A stretch of 64,000 nucleotides of DNA from Fratercula arctica (GCA_947846985.1 CANTUZ010000005.1:2542001-2606000); one strand, 5' to 3'. Counted from the stretch's first letter, positions 31,779 through 44,271 are shown. Notes: generated by a model from the letters alone, not told the origin. Numbers and translations: made by a program.

Positions 31779-34700
31779 ACACTGCAGTTCGTGACTAGTC
31801 TTCTCTAACTTTAGCCATCTAAAAGCTAAATGCTGGAATCAAAACTCCTTCTCTGGGCTCCCTTTGCAGTTAAGAGGGAGAGGTGTGCATCTCCAGAAGG
31901 CCAACTGGATGGTGCAGTTTTAGGTCATCACAGGAGAAGGTGACTTCAGCTGGTAATGTTTTTCTCCCCTGGGCATGGAGGAAGCCTAGATGAGAGCCTC
32001 AGCCTTAGCTGCGGGGATCGGATGCATATCTTAGAGCGTGAATGCTGGGAATTGGTACTGTAGGCACACTTAGATACACATCCTTCTCTACTAAAGCAGC
32101 TTATAGGACCGGTGCCTCTTATTGACCACATTGCTCCTGCAGAAAATATAAGCACCAACTCTGTGGGAGCTTGGCTGGAAGGGAGGCTCCTTTGCCATTG
32201 TCGAAGGTCATCCGTCTGGCTGTGTTTTCAACCAGCGTGCCGAGAATCCAACTGCAATGCCTGCAGTGCCACCAGGCACAATCTGTCCACCGTTTGCCCC
32301 ATGTGTCTCAAAATCAGTCTGCCAGGGTGCAAATCAGCTCCTGTAAACTGGAGATGTCAACTGCTGATGTCCATGCATCAGACAGCTTTCTCAGCCTCCT
32401 CTTCTGGCCAGTGGGGGCAAAGAGCGGCTCTGCAGTCATGGGCTTTGTGACGGTTGCACAGTCGTGCCCTGGCTTTTCTCAGTGTTGACAGAGTGAAGGA
32501 AGGCTGGCAGAGGGTGCTTTAGGTCTGTGTGAGTCCATAACTAGGTGGAGTGCTTCATTCCGGGGGGGGGGGAAAGTGAAGGTGTGGCTGACAAAAGGGT
32601 GGAAATGGATGAGCGGAGAGGGGGAGTGCTGCGCAGACTCCTGCGTGCCTTGTGGCTATAGACCTGGGTGTGCATCTTGGCTACAAGGCTCTGCCCTGGG
32701 CTGGCATTGAGGTGGACCTCAGGCTGTGTTGAAGCGCTGTGCCATGTCATGCCAGCTGTTGTGCCTGGTGCTAAATAACTGATGTGACTTTGCTGTTTGC
32801 ACGCTACGCCTTTCTAAAACCAAATGTCAAGGATGTCTGTCTTAGTGGCCTTTTTTTTGGCTGCTGTCTTGGTGTAAAGGATAAGCTAATGACTTTCCTG
32901 CAGGAATTCGTATCTTACTGGTAACGAATGCACATTCTTAATACTAAACCAGTGGAAATAACTTAAGCTTCATCCATTCTCAGCTGTTGGTCATGTTGAC
33001 AATGTGTTCAAAAGTCAACTGTAATGACCAAAGAGCTTTTCCCTGGGACAATACAGTCTGGATTTTCTGGGGCTTTCTTTTGTGTGTTTGTTTTAAAGTA
33101 TATTCCACCACCTTAAGCAAATGCATGTAAGCCCATCCACAACCCCTTAAATCTCAAAGCTGAGCGTTAAGAAGTTGGTAAGGCCACCCATGTAGCTGTG
33201 ATGCTGCAGAGCTTCCCTCAAATTTCTTTGCCCTGACCTACAGTAAGGTTGGGGTCCAGTTCCCTAAGCACAAGTTCCAATGGCATGCGAGGTGACCCAA
33301 GGTATCTTTCCTGGTCCATGGTTCCTATTCCATAAAAAGTACAGACGACACAGAGTCACGTTTCATTTCCATCAAGTGAGTGAGAAGATCAGCAGTCCTC
33401 TACTGCCAAACAGGGGCTATTTACCTGTTACGAGCAGAGCAGCAGATGTTTACGCAGGGTTTCCTGTGATTCTTGAACGATGACAGTGGAAACCATAAAA
33501 AAAACCAAGCCATTTATTCCAAAGCCATCTGACAAATCACAAGACGCGCATCAATGTGGACAAGGCGACAGTCTGCATTTCAAAACATGTGTGCAGAAAA
33601 CTCGGTGTAGGCTGGCGTCAGTTACCTGCTCTGCAGGGTCCCAAAAATTACTGTAGATGTCATACAGGGATGGGGAAGGAGCAGTCATGCTCAGTTTCCT
33701 TGTAGATCTAAAGATTCTGGTTGTTGAGCCTGGGACTTTGAGATCTTGCCTGGGAAGCATTTCCCTTTTACACCTCACTAGCTTTTTGAACGTTTGCTGT
33801 TGTATCTGTTGGGTAGGAGAGCAGCAATCAGTGGCGAGTACCGGTCTGAGGGCTGATGTGTGCCCAGTGGGTCGGTGTTAATGTGGCCCGTGGGAATGCC
33901 TGGATGGAACAAGGGACAGACCGGCTCGACGAGGATGACTTCAGAAGCGTAGACGTGAGAGCGACTAGTTGTGTTACGAAAGGAGACTCTCCTAGCTGAG
34001 GAAGACCCCAGCCTGCATGGGTTTGGCCATGAGCAGCGGTGGTGTAGAGGTACCCCCATCCATGCCCTCTTCACCTCCACTGCTTGGCTTACGGCTCTGA
34101 ATCTCAGCACTGGTGGGCTTGGGGAGCCATCAGGACCTGCAGACATCATCTGTGCCTGGGGTACCTGCCTGGGTCCTCCACGCTGCCGTTGGCACTGAGG
34201 GAAGGGTTCAGGTGCTGCTTGCTTACAGGGAGGGCCAGGGGACACGTCTGCTCATCAGATGACCCGTGGCACAGGGACCAAGGAGCGTGCACTGACTCCT
34301 CGGAGCTGTATGCATACGCGTACGCATGTAGCGTGTACGTGTGCGCCGTGTGCTGGGCTTACATCTTCAGCCTCCTACTGGTTGGACCTGGGGATGTGCA
34401 GCAGCAGCCGCCTCACCTCTCTGGGCTGATGGGTCACCTGTGATGTATCTCCCTCTAACGATCGCAAAACCAGAGAAGTGAGAATATAACAGCGAATTGC
34501 TTACTGTATTTTGATTTGCTGTCGCTTCACTATATGCCACTTCAACCAAAAACCGCAGTACAAACAAAAGTACATTTAACCTAAGTTACCACTGCAAAGA
34601 TAAACGCTGATTTCCCTAAACTGACCCATTAATAAAATCACTGTAATTTATTCTCCAGAAGCGCAGGAAGAAAAAGTTCTTCTGATTCAAATCCTTCTAC

Positions 34701-37700
34701 AAAAGTGCGTTGTCTTGTGCTTATGTTTTTTTCTTGCCAAATTAAGTACGTAAGTAAAATTGCTTATCCTCTGCACATATTACTGCTGGTGTTTTCACAA
34801 ATTCCCCAAACACAAACTTCAGAGAGAAATCCCTGCGGGATGCCCTTGGGGAAACGGCACTCTCATTTTTCAGGTGCGCCGGAGAGGCTATGATGACTTA
34901 CCCCATGACCATGGGACACCATTTTGGTTTCATAAAGACTGACGGAGCCTGTTTTTTGACTTCAGCGTCATAATTGCTGAGTGCGGGTCTGCAAATGACA
35001 CGGGAGACCTTTGAAACGAGAGAGGGAGGGTGGATTTCTGATACAAAGTCATGCTGTGTGGTTAGGTGTTGACTGTCCTCGGGAGTCTCAGTTACAATTA
35101 AATAATGCTGTGCGTGGACAAAATCTTCCATCAGCGCCTGCTTGATGATCCTACCTGCCTGTAGTCTCACTGGGATGGAGGAGAACTGTGAAAAACTGCA
35201 GAAGCTCTGATGTAAGGTAGGAAAATTAAGGACCTTATTAAGAACCTGGTGATAAAGAACGCAGCAACGACGCGAAAGAAGAGGAGGAAAATGACAATAC
35301 ACATTTACACATGAATTGGCAAGGAATTTGAGTATCACAGTAGATAATAAACACAACAAATAAGGATTCTTAGTTTAACACTGTATTTAGCACATGGCTT
35401 AGCTTTTCCTAGGTTTGTCATTTTGTCTTGTCCATGCCCCATTTTCAAAATGAAGGGTGACAAAGTTGCTGACCATCATCATTCAGTTTTGAAAGTCTGT
35501 CTGAATCGCTGGGATCCAGATAAATGGTGTAAGAGTCTGAAGTTTTGAGCCTGGCTGAAGACTGTGGAGGACTCCAGTGTATATTAACAGGGTGAGGAAC
35601 CGAGGGAAGTTTTAAATCCTATTTGTTGGAAATACCTGTTCAGGTGCCAATATCTGGGGCCGATCACCGTTATCAAAATTACGAGGATCCCAAAAAAGAG
35701 AATATGTACGGACAAACGGCGGTCTGCCGACACGCTCCTCAAGTGTATTTCACTGCGTCAGCCCCAGGAGCTGCAGGAGAAGAGACAGGAATGAATGAGA
35801 GAATAAAGATGAAAACAGTGACCTGTAAGAAGGAGTTTTAGTGACTGCTGAGGTTGAATACCCCGAATCTAGTATGCCACCCTTCCCATCCAAAGGCGCA
35901 AACACCCCTGAGTTCATCACACCTAGCTTCAATTGGAGGATGCGTGGAGAAATGGGGCTTTGTAGGTACCTGTAGGTAGCAAGACATGACTGTTGCTGCT
36001 GTAGATGGTGCAGGCAATATTTAACACCAACATAAAATTGCAAAAGAGGGTGACTTTCTCTCCTTGGCATGGCTGCTCCATCCTCTTCTCTCGTTCCCCC
36101 CAGTTGTGTCCTTACTCTGGACCTTCACTTGACGGTCACATAATATATGAAGGCCACCTGCTCTCACTAAGTATTCTTCATCGGTATTGCTGTTTCAGTG
36201 GTTATACGCACTTGGTTATACATTGGATCATCCGTTCCTTTGCCGTATGTGCAGATCTTGCTCCTCTTGGGAATCTTAACATAAATTTAGACACCCAAAC
36301 TTCCCAAGTGTAGCTCCACGCTGTCTGTCTACCCTCTCATTAAATGCAAGAAGTAAGCAAGTGCTAATTGACCTTAAATATCTGAGAGCTTTTCCAGATG
36401 GAGAGAATCACCCAGTGGAAGTGTCTGACTCCAATCCTAGCAAGCGTATTTTCTGATGATGATATCAAGAGCTTCTCAATAAAGACATTAGTGGGAGTGA
36501 AAGATGAGGGTTGTATCACACACCGAGTTGGAGGAGCATGTTGGCGCTCCATTGGAAAATCCTTTCTAAAGCCGATGAAAATGAGAGCTAAAGGTATGTC
36601 TTGGTATACCGAAAGGGGGTTTGGAAGGTATAAAATTATAGGTAGCTTTGAGGAAGGTTGAACGATGAAAACTTCTTTACAGAGAAGTAATAGGTCATTC
36701 TGTAAAAACGCTGAGGTTATTCTCACTTGATTGATCCCAGAAGTTTCCGATTAGACATGTTTAATAAAATCTATATTATTTAACTACAATTGGTTCTGGA
36801 TTTTTAAGAGAATGATACGTATTTTAGATGTCTGCTTGAGCAGTTTCGCATCAGCTGTGCAAAAGAGACCAAAATCCTGAAGTGGAAAGGAAGTAACGAA
36901 GGGAAAAATTGCCTTAAGGTTTACCCACTTTGGCAATCTTTGGTCAAAATGTTAAAAGTGAAAGTGGCAATCTCCAGGAGTTATGTTGCAGACATGACGG
37001 TCTGCAGGGAGACAGCTGGGGTTGATGTCCTCTCCCTTTCAGCATCTACAGTGCAAGTGTCATCGTCTGAACAGGTCATCCTCAGAGGTGCTCTCAGAGG
37101 ATGAGTCGTCTTACCCCAAGCAAAATAGTTCATAATAGGTCAGAAAAAAAAATTCTTGTATGTTGTCCAGGAGGCTAGACAGCTCATTTACAGCTGTGGT
37201 GTGGTGATCCACTGCGAGTATTGGATGCGTGGTCATCCAAAGCAGGATGGATCTTACTTCTAACGACCAAGGAACCAGTGCCAGAAGGAACGACTACACC
37301 TCGCCTGTGGATAGATAAAAAGATAAAAAGTTCCTAGACTAAAACACACACCGTCCCCCAGGATGATAAATTCCAAATTATACTTCCACTGTGTGATGGG
37401 ACCTTGCGTTAACTGTAGCCCTAAGATGTTTGAAATGAACTAGATGTTTGAAATCCAGGAAAAATCGTCAGTGTGAACAAGGTTAAGTGTTTGCAACTGT
37501 GGACAGGATATTTATGAAACATTTCACGTGCCCTGAAGAAATCCTTGTGCAGAGATGGGACTTGAAACTGGAAGGGAATCATAGGTCAAAGAAGAGGTGG
37601 CGACAAACTGCTTTCTGTTAAGGACTTAAGAAGAAAATAAAAACTTCTAAGAACTGATGATGTTTCTTCCAGAGATGGCACTGTCATTGCATCATTGCAA

Positions 37701-37841
37701 GAAAAAAAATCAGCAGTTCTTACATTTTTTTTTCTTTTCCATTTAAGTTCAATGATGATGTCAACCTTTTACATTAGTATTTATGAATTGGAAATTGCAT
37801 CAGGATTTTTTTTTCACCCTCTTCTCTCCACTTGTCTCTGC
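31779..37841. other. Long intergenic region between OR-D and OR-E
   Basis: About 6 kb without a supported gene and, unusually for this window, without a recognisable CR1. The densest chance frames (155 codons at 33778-34245 on the - strand, 153 codons at 34898-35359 on the - strand) resemble nothing I know. A purine-pyrimidine alternating CpG/TpG-rich stretch lies at 34308-34357. Confidence 0.5.
34308..34357. other. Alternating purine-pyrimidine stretch
   Basis: Near-continuous alternation of G/A with C/T, including TGCATACGCGTACGCATG, with seven CpG dinucleotides. This composition favours left-handed Z-DNA in vitro. It is not a CpG island. Confidence 0.5.
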
Positions 37842-37843
37842 AG
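37842..37843 (+). promoter_or_regulatory. Candidate 3' splice site before OR-E
   Basis: TTCACCCTCTTCTCTCCACTTGTCTCTGCAG is a textbook long pyrimidine tract and acceptor, described here by its position (about 37813-37843). The exon would start 10 bases before the ATG at 37854. Confidence 0.7.
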
Positions 37844-37845
37844 TG

Positions 37846-37851
37846 ATGTAA
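37846..37851 (+). other. Start-stop uORF before OR-E
   Basis: ATG directly followed by TAA, ending two bases before the main ATG at 37854. In the spliced message it would be the first AUG, two bases from the exon start. Confidence 0.45.
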
Positions 37852-37853
37852 GA

Positions 37854-38789
37854 ATGGCTGATGAGAACTGTACTGAGGTGACCCAGTTCACCTTCTTGGG
37901 ACTCACAGAGCACCCACAACTGAAGCCCGTCCTCTTCGCACTCTTCCTGGGCATCTACCTGCTGACAATAGTGGGAAACCTCGGCCTGATCGCCCTGATC
38001 AGCGTCAGCCCCCAGCTTCACACCCCCATGTACTTTTTCCTCGGTAACTTGTCCTTCTTAGATGCTTGCTACTCCTCCACCATCAGCCTCAAAATGCTGC
38101 TGGACCTTCCATCAAAAAACAAACCCATTTCTTTTGCTGCTTGTCTCACGCAGTTTTATTTCTGTGCTGTTTTTGCCACAGCTGAGGTTTACCTGCTGAC
38201 TGCCATGGCCTATGACCGCTACATGGCCATCTCTAAGCCCCTGCTCTATCAGGTTGTCATGTCTCCTGGTGTCTGCAGGAGCCTGGTCGCTGTGTCCTAC
38301 CTTACAGGGCTGCTGAATGCCATGGTGCATACAAGCGCCCTGCTCCGGCTCTCCTTCTGCGGTCCCCTGGTCATCAACAACTTCTACTGTGACGTGCCAC
38401 CGCTGTGTGTTGTGACCTCCACTGACACGCGTCTCAATGAGGTTTTAATGTTTGTGTTTGTGGGTTTCAACATGATGACCACCAACCTGCTCATCCTCAC
38501 CTCCTACGCCCGCATCGTGGTGGCCGTGGCCAGGATGGGCTCTGCTGCAGGCAGGCGCAAAGCCTGCTCCACCTGCGCCTCCCACCTGGCGGTCGTCATC
38601 ATTTTCTATGCGTCTGCTACTTTTAATTACATGCAACCCAGTTCATCCAACTCACCGGAAAGCAAGAAAATTGCCTCCATCTTTTACACCATTATAGTCC
38701 CCATGCTGAACCCCGTGATTTACAGCCTGAGGAACATGGAGGTGAAGCATGCCCTAACCAGTTTCATCAGGAGGAAAATGTACTGCTGA
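37854..38789 (+). CDS. Olfactory receptor, family 5/8/9-like (OR-E)
   Basis: Odorant receptor of 311 residues from the ATG 10 bases after a strong acceptor; frames extending upstream to 37695 cross that acceptor and are not used. Landmarks: sequon N5-[10 protein letters not shown] at 56-63, TM3 cysteine C97, MAYDRYMAIS at 118-127, loop 2 cysteines C169 and C179, KACSTCASH at 236-244 (Cys where Phe is usual) and PMLNPVIY at 283-290. The third conserved loop 2 cysteine, expected near residue 189 (LSC in the - strand gene at 58.9 kb), is Ser (TCC at 38418-38420), while a new Cys appears at 185 (38406-38408). The FxTGLLNAMVHTxALLRLSFC-type TM4/loop region suggests the family 5/8/9 group, from memory. 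Confidence 0.95.
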   Translation: MADENCTEVTQFTFLGLTEHPQLKPVLFALFLGIYLLTIVGNLGLIALISVSPQLHTPMYFFLGNLSFLDACYSSTISLKMLLDLPSKNKPISFAACLTQFYFCAVFATAEVYLLTAMAYDRYMAISKPLLYQVVMSPGVCRSLVAVSYLTGLLNAMVHTSALLRLSFCGPLVINNFYCDVPPLCVVTSTDTRLNEVLMFVFVGFNMMTTNLLILTSYARIVVAVARMGSAAGRRKACSTCASHLAVVIIFYASATFNYMQPSSSNSPESKKIASIFYTIIVPMLNPVIYSLRNMEVKHALTSFIRRKMYC

Positions 38790-39088
38790 AAGACAATCTC
38801 ATGTTCCGTTATTTTCCTTTTTTTCCCTCTCTAAGGAGAATGTTTCATGTAGGTCTCCGCGACTGGTGCCTCCAAAACCATTTGGTACCTCATATGTTAG
38901 GGCTGAAAAATTAATTAGTCTGGTCTCAAACTGTGCCCACTGACATAGCTACACCAGTCTTGTCTCTAGTACAAAGTTCTTGCCCAGGTACGCTACATTC
39001 CACGCAATGATCGTGATGCCACTGTGTAAAGCAAGGTAAAAAGTAAGTCCATGGGCAAGAGATGCTGACGATCTGGATCTTCACCCAG
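38790..39088. other. 3' flank of OR-E
   Basis: No gene or repeat recognised. It is a candidate 3' UTR, though no AATAAA occurs close behind the stop. Confidence 0.4.
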
Positions 39089-39945
39089 AATCACAGGATG
39101 GTGAGAGTTTGATGAGACCGCTGGAGATGACCTAGTCCAACCACCTGCTCAAAGCCAGGGCAACCAGACAGGCTGCCAAGGAATGTGTCCACTCCAAATA
39201 TTTTTAAGGATGGAGACCCCAAAACCTCTCTGGGTTTCCAGTACCTGATCACCTTTACAGGAATAAAACTTTTTTCTTATGTTTAAATGGAGTTTCCTGT
39301 ATTTCAATTTGTCTTCTCACGGGGCACCACTGAGAAGAGTTTGGTTCTGTTCTCTTTATTCCCTCCGCAACAGATATTTACACTCACTGAGAAGTTCCCC
39401 CCTGAGCCTTCTCTTCTCCAGGCTGAACTGTCTGAGCTCACTCCTGGTATGAGATGTTCTAGTCCCTTAATCCCCTTCCCTGCTCCCGTTCCAGCATGTC
39501 CTTGTCTTGCATTGAGAAGCGGAGACCTGGACGCAGCACCCCAGTTGTGGTCTCCCTGACTCGGCCTGCTGGTAATGCTTTTCCTAATGCAGCCCAGGAG
39601 GCTTTTGACCTCCTTTGCCAAAAGGGCTGGCCCAAGGTCAGCCTGGTCTCCTACTGGACACCCAGCTCATGGTCAGCCTGGTGTCCCACTGGACACCCAG
39701 GTCCTTCTCTGACCAGATGCTTCCCAGCCGGTCACACTCCAACCTTTCCTGGTGCCTGGGGTTATTCTTCCTTGGCATTTCCCTTTGTTGAACTCCATGA
39801 GGTTCCTCTTGACCCATTTCTCCAGCCTTTCCAGGTCTCTCTCTGAAGGGCAGCACAACCATTTGGTGTACCCGCCACTCCCCCCAGTTCCGTATCATCT
39901 GGGACCTTGCTGAGGGTGTAGTAGCTGGAATTCCCGTCAAAATAT
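39089..39945 (-). mobile_element. CR1 LINE fragment with part of ORF2, old
   Basis: The longest - strand CR1, reaching from a decayed 3' end (CACAGGATGG) up to the region encoding the end of the reverse-transcriptase domain; on the - strand, DDTELGGVAGTP is readable near 39880-39915. Stops and frameshifts abound. Two imperfect copies of GGTCAGCCTGGT...CACTGGACACCCAG lie in tandem at about 39636-39692. Confidence 0.88.
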
Positions 39946-41194
39946 TTGCAGCTACTTAGAACCATTGCTCTTTTTTGGTTAACCAGAACTATTTGTTTCT
40001 ATTTTCCATTTTTGTTAAACAGTCTGACTGCAAACCACATTTCCAGAATGCTTGGCGCATAATCTCAGCGAGCGTGAATTGTGATGTGCAATACTAAATG
40101 AAGAATACTTTAAAAGCCATGATAAAATATAAAACTTTATTAACTCTGAAAAAAATGTGTGTTTTATATCTGACTATTTCTAGGCTGAATCATAAAATGT
40201 TGCACTAACTCGTTTGTTGACCACCACTGGCCTGCAGGAGAGTAAATGTACAGCTTCATACCCTTGAACTGAATATACTTTTCTGTATGTATAAAGAGCT
40301 GTATTCTCTATTTATGAAGAGATAAATGAGCTGTTCAAATTAATTTTTTGAGCCTTTCCTTAAAGTAAGTTTTCTTCTCTAGATCATATTAAAAGCCAGA
40401 GGCACTTTTTCCATTTGCTTAGTGCAGCACAGCATATGAAAGAGTGATGGAGTACAAAACCTGGGGCCCTGAGCTGCCGTTGTCTCTTTTTATTGCCCCT
40501 TGTGCATTGCTTTATATATAGATATTCTGAATTTCATCAGCCATCCGATTGCTCAGCCTCTCCTCACGCGTGACTCCCCCAGGAGCACCTCAGGGTGCAG
40601 ACCCCTGCCTTGGGCTCGGTGTTTCTCGACTCTCCCCGTGCTCACACGGGCTTGCTCCGGGTCGCATCGAGGCGCTCACGCCACGCACCACCCCACCGGT
40701 GATTCAGGCAAGCGCTCCATCCCAAGAGGTTCTCTAGGAGAAATAAGGTGCTAACGTCCCCTTCCCCGGTCTGAAGCGAGAGGTTATGAACTCCTCCAAG
40801 CTTGCCAAGAAGTTGGCCTGCGTCAACAGTGAATTCACTAGGATTGATAGCATTTTTCACAACTTTTAGCATTTTTAATGTATTAATGTTATTCAATACC
40901 CTATCAAAGTGAGTTGTTTTCAAGCGTCTCAGGGAGATGCAAGCCTGCAACGCAGCAGCAGATAGGACTATGTTTTGGCTTCTGTAGGGGAAGGAGATGG
41001 AGGGTAAGTGTTGGGATGAGCCTTGGATGGCTGCAGATCAAGCCATGCTTTTACTGATAGATCAGGTTATGGAGGACACCACCTCGCAGACTTCAGCCCC
41101 TCAGGCAGCAGAAAGCAACTGAGAACCACCAGCACAGTTAGCATCCATGAACTGGGGTTGTTCGTGTGGGTCAGGACCATGATGGCAACGATGG
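39946..41194. other. Intergenic, no gene seen
   Basis: AT-rich to 40500, then a slightly GC-richer stretch to 40760. No recognisable gene. Confidence 0.45.
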
Positions 41195-41504
41195 GTTGTA
41201 GCGAGGTGGGTCTTGGCCTCTTCTCCCAAGTAACAAGTGATAGGACAAGAAAAAATGGACTCCAGTTGTGCCAGGGGAGGTTTAGGATGGCTATTAGGAA
41301 AAGTTTCTTCACCGAGAGGGTTGTCAAACATTGGAACAGGCTGCCCAGGGATGTGGTGGAGTGACCATCACTGGAGGGATTTAAAAGCCGGGCAGACGTG
41401 GTGCTGAGGGACATGGGTTAGTGGTGGTTTTGTCAGTGTTGGGTTAATGGTTGAACCTGATGATCTTAAAGGTCCCTTAAAACCTAGATGATTCTATGAT
41501 TATA
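41195..41504 (+). mobile_element. CR1 LINE 3' fragment, second subfamily
   Basis: GGATGGCTATTAGGAAAAGT, TTGTCAAACATTGGAACAGG, AGGGATTTAAAAGCCGGGCA and a GATGATTCTATGATT tail. The same subfamily lies inverted at 57365-57575. Confidence 0.9.
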
Positions 41505-41628
41505 ATAGGTTGTAATGGCCGGGATCAGCCTCAGCTGGTGTTTTCTTGCCCAGCCACGTGTACACTCAACCCCCTCCCATGGACTAGGACCCTCCATTTT
41601 AGGTGGCCTTCAGGCCTTCCCTGCACAG

Positions 41629-41835
41629 GTGTTTCTGGCTGCATCTGTCTCCTGGATGGACCTTGTGCTGTAGATGATAGTTTTATTCCTGGATGGGCAA
41701 ATGTACATATATTGTAGCTCATCTCCAGCCATATCTCCTTTTGCTTCTGCCTGGACCCCCTGGATGAACCCCGAGCCTGGTTCATCATCTGCCGTGGCTG
41801 TGGCTGTTGATGGACCCCCTTGTGATGTCCCAAGC
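41629..41835 (+). repeat. Unclassified diverged repeat, copy 1
   Basis: Shares an ordered set of blocks with 56186-56360: GGCTG...TGTCTCCTGGATGGACC, CCTGGTTCATC and GGCTGTTGATGGACCC. I cannot name the family. Similarity was judged by eye and the boundaries are approximate. Confidence 0.35.
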
Positions 41836-44271
41836 ACTTGTTGCAAGGTCCTGAGTAACTTTTGCCAACCAGAAGTTGTTGGCCAGGGGCAGCTGCTCTC
41901 TCAGCTGCTGGTGGTGGGATGCACAGATCTGTTATCCTTCAAACTCCAGCGGTAACTTCTGTACCAACCGAGTGGAGGACTGGAAAGGTGTATGCCAACC
42001 CATAAACTCTCCAACCACCAACTTCAGGGTGCGGAGTAGTTGTGAGAAACTAAACTGCTTTAGAAGTGCTCATTGCCTTTAACAAAGAGGAAAGTTTCCT
42101 TCTCCTCAGCGTCTGTGAAGTTGTCCCCCAGGGGCTCGTTAGGAAGAATGAGGTAGGCTTACTATGAGCTTTCTAAGAAGGTCACAAGATCATTAGAGGT
42201 TTCTTCACCACACCCAGAAGGGCTTGTTAAGCTGATGACTCCTGGGTGGCTGGCCCCCAGGGAATTCCTTCTTTTGGGAAGGGGAGAAGTGTAATTTGTG
42301 ATGGAAATAGATTTAACGACTTAGCTGATGTTGGAGTTCAGGCCTGCTGAGAGGCTTCCAGTGGGTCATGCTATGACTATTGCCTCCACCTTCTGCTAAA
42401 CAAGGCCTCCTGTTTAGTCTTAAGATTTAAGAAATCGCCTGTTCTCTCTACATGTACGGTTCATATGCATTTGTTTGCCTTCACTAATCAGATACTTTAT
42501 CTTTGCCTTATCTTCCCTATCTTTCACGCTGGTGGGAAGAGTATTTTTAAAAAAGTAAAGAGTCCTTGAGGTGGGGCAGGAGCTTGGGCTGGTCTAGGAA
42601 AAGGCTGGTGTCTGGCTCTGGCTACATTTCCCCTTTTCTGGCTTACTCCGCACTGAATATCTTTGCCTTTATCTTTGTATTTACCTGCTAAAAGCTTCAT
42701 CTATCCAAGAGCTCACACCCTATCTCAAGAGACTCTGCAGGAGGTGTAGACCTCTCCAGTACGTAGTCCACCAGGTCCAAACTCCATTCTGGGCTTGCTC
42801 AGCTGGTGTAATTCAAGGCAAACTAATGCTCCTGGTGGGTGCTGGAGGGTCTTGCTCTGGGATGGTGCTGAGCAGCAGGAATACCTGTCAGCATAGCACG
42901 CCTCTGCTGGGGCCGTGAAGAGTGAGTGGTTCACCAAAGTGGCAACACATCCTACCCCAGCAAGGACCTGTGCCAGAGGTCAGACCCTAGCCTTTCCCCT
43001 GGCCACCCTCAGAGGTGGCAGATAGCAGCAGGGGTAGACACCTGGCATGTCACCTTCCCCCAGGGGACGGTGATCTGCCCAAAAACCCAAGCAAGGAGTT
43101 TGTTTTATACGTTTTTATGTTTTATATCTCACACGGCATAAGAGTAAGGTTGTCGTCGAAGATCCAACGCTAATTAAGCTTCCTCCTTTCCCTGCCCTTG
43201 CTTGGTAGGCAAGAGCCACAGCTGGGGCCGTGTGCCCTGCTGTGAGCCGCAGGAGAGCCCAGATTTGTCTCTCTGGGGTGGGTTTCTGGGCTCAGACCCA
43301 CGAATGCCACCTCCAGATGTTGCTGCTTGATGGCAACGTAAAGAGCCAGGGCTGAAGCCATCCCTTAGTTTGGTCCTTCCCTGGGCAGGACGGGTGCAAG
43401 TACACTTCTGGTGTGTAGGATACTGGTTAATGAGTGACATTTGTTCACTAATTGCATCTTCCACAGGGTCAGGATGCACCGATCGCCCTCAAAACACCTT
43501 TCTAGTCGCTGCTGGGATCTTCCTTAGGCAGGGACAAGAAGCACCAACCTTGCTCAAAAAAAAATCTTCCTTTACTTTCTGTGGGGGCTCCACTTTCTGC
43601 CCGCTGGCAGAGGAAACCACGTCAGGACAAATCCTGCCTAATAAGGTTGTTTGGTTTGCGTTGGCAAACATTAAAGAAAGAACGCGCACCACAGAATTAT
43701 AATTACAAATTTCTCTATCTGGGACGACTGTTACTTTTAGGTGTGTTGCTAAACCCCAGTCGCGCCGGGTGGGGTGGGGAGAGACTGTTTGCATACTTGG
43801 AAGGCTACAGCTTGCAGCTATAAAAGCTGAAATTCATCCTGCCTAACTCCGGTGGTCTAAAAACTAATTGTTTAGAGTAATGTTAAAACAGGTGCCTAAA
43901 AGCCAGTTTTCCTGGACAGACAGAGAGGCAGAAACACAAAACGCACCAGATCGCAGAGGCCTGTGACAGCTTATTTGTATTTTACATTTATTCAAGCATG
44001 TGGGTTTCATGACCTCTCTTTTCTGGAAAATAAAAATAAAAATAAAGAGATCTTAAGGTGAGAATTGCCTTCTTAGTCTTCCATTCACCCAGGAGTCAGT
44101 CAGACAGTGTATTGTCCTGGCAGCAGTTTGGATGTGGTACGCCTTTCTTTATTACGCCCATAGAATTTGGACAGCTTTCCCTCAGTCTAACGCTGGCTGT
44201 GAATGACAAAAGCCCGGCAGTTCAGGAACCAATGAGGTATCCATTCCAGACCTGCATCTGGCAAACTGGTT
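41836..44271. other. Intergenic, no gene seen
   Basis: About 2.4 kb of mixed composition. Frames of 100-110 codons occur on both strands but have no known domains. Confidence 0.45.

Noticed and set aside
33778..34245. 155-codon - strand frame
   Set aside because: No recognisable motif and compositionally consistent with a chance frame in GC-moderate DNA.
34898..35359. 153-codon - strand frame
   Set aside because: No known family resemblance, no repeat-derived coding motif and no flanking splice structure.
37695..37853. 53-residue N-terminal extension of OR-E
   Set aside because: It crosses the long pyrimidine tract and acceptor at 37842-37843. The canonical OR start is at 37854.
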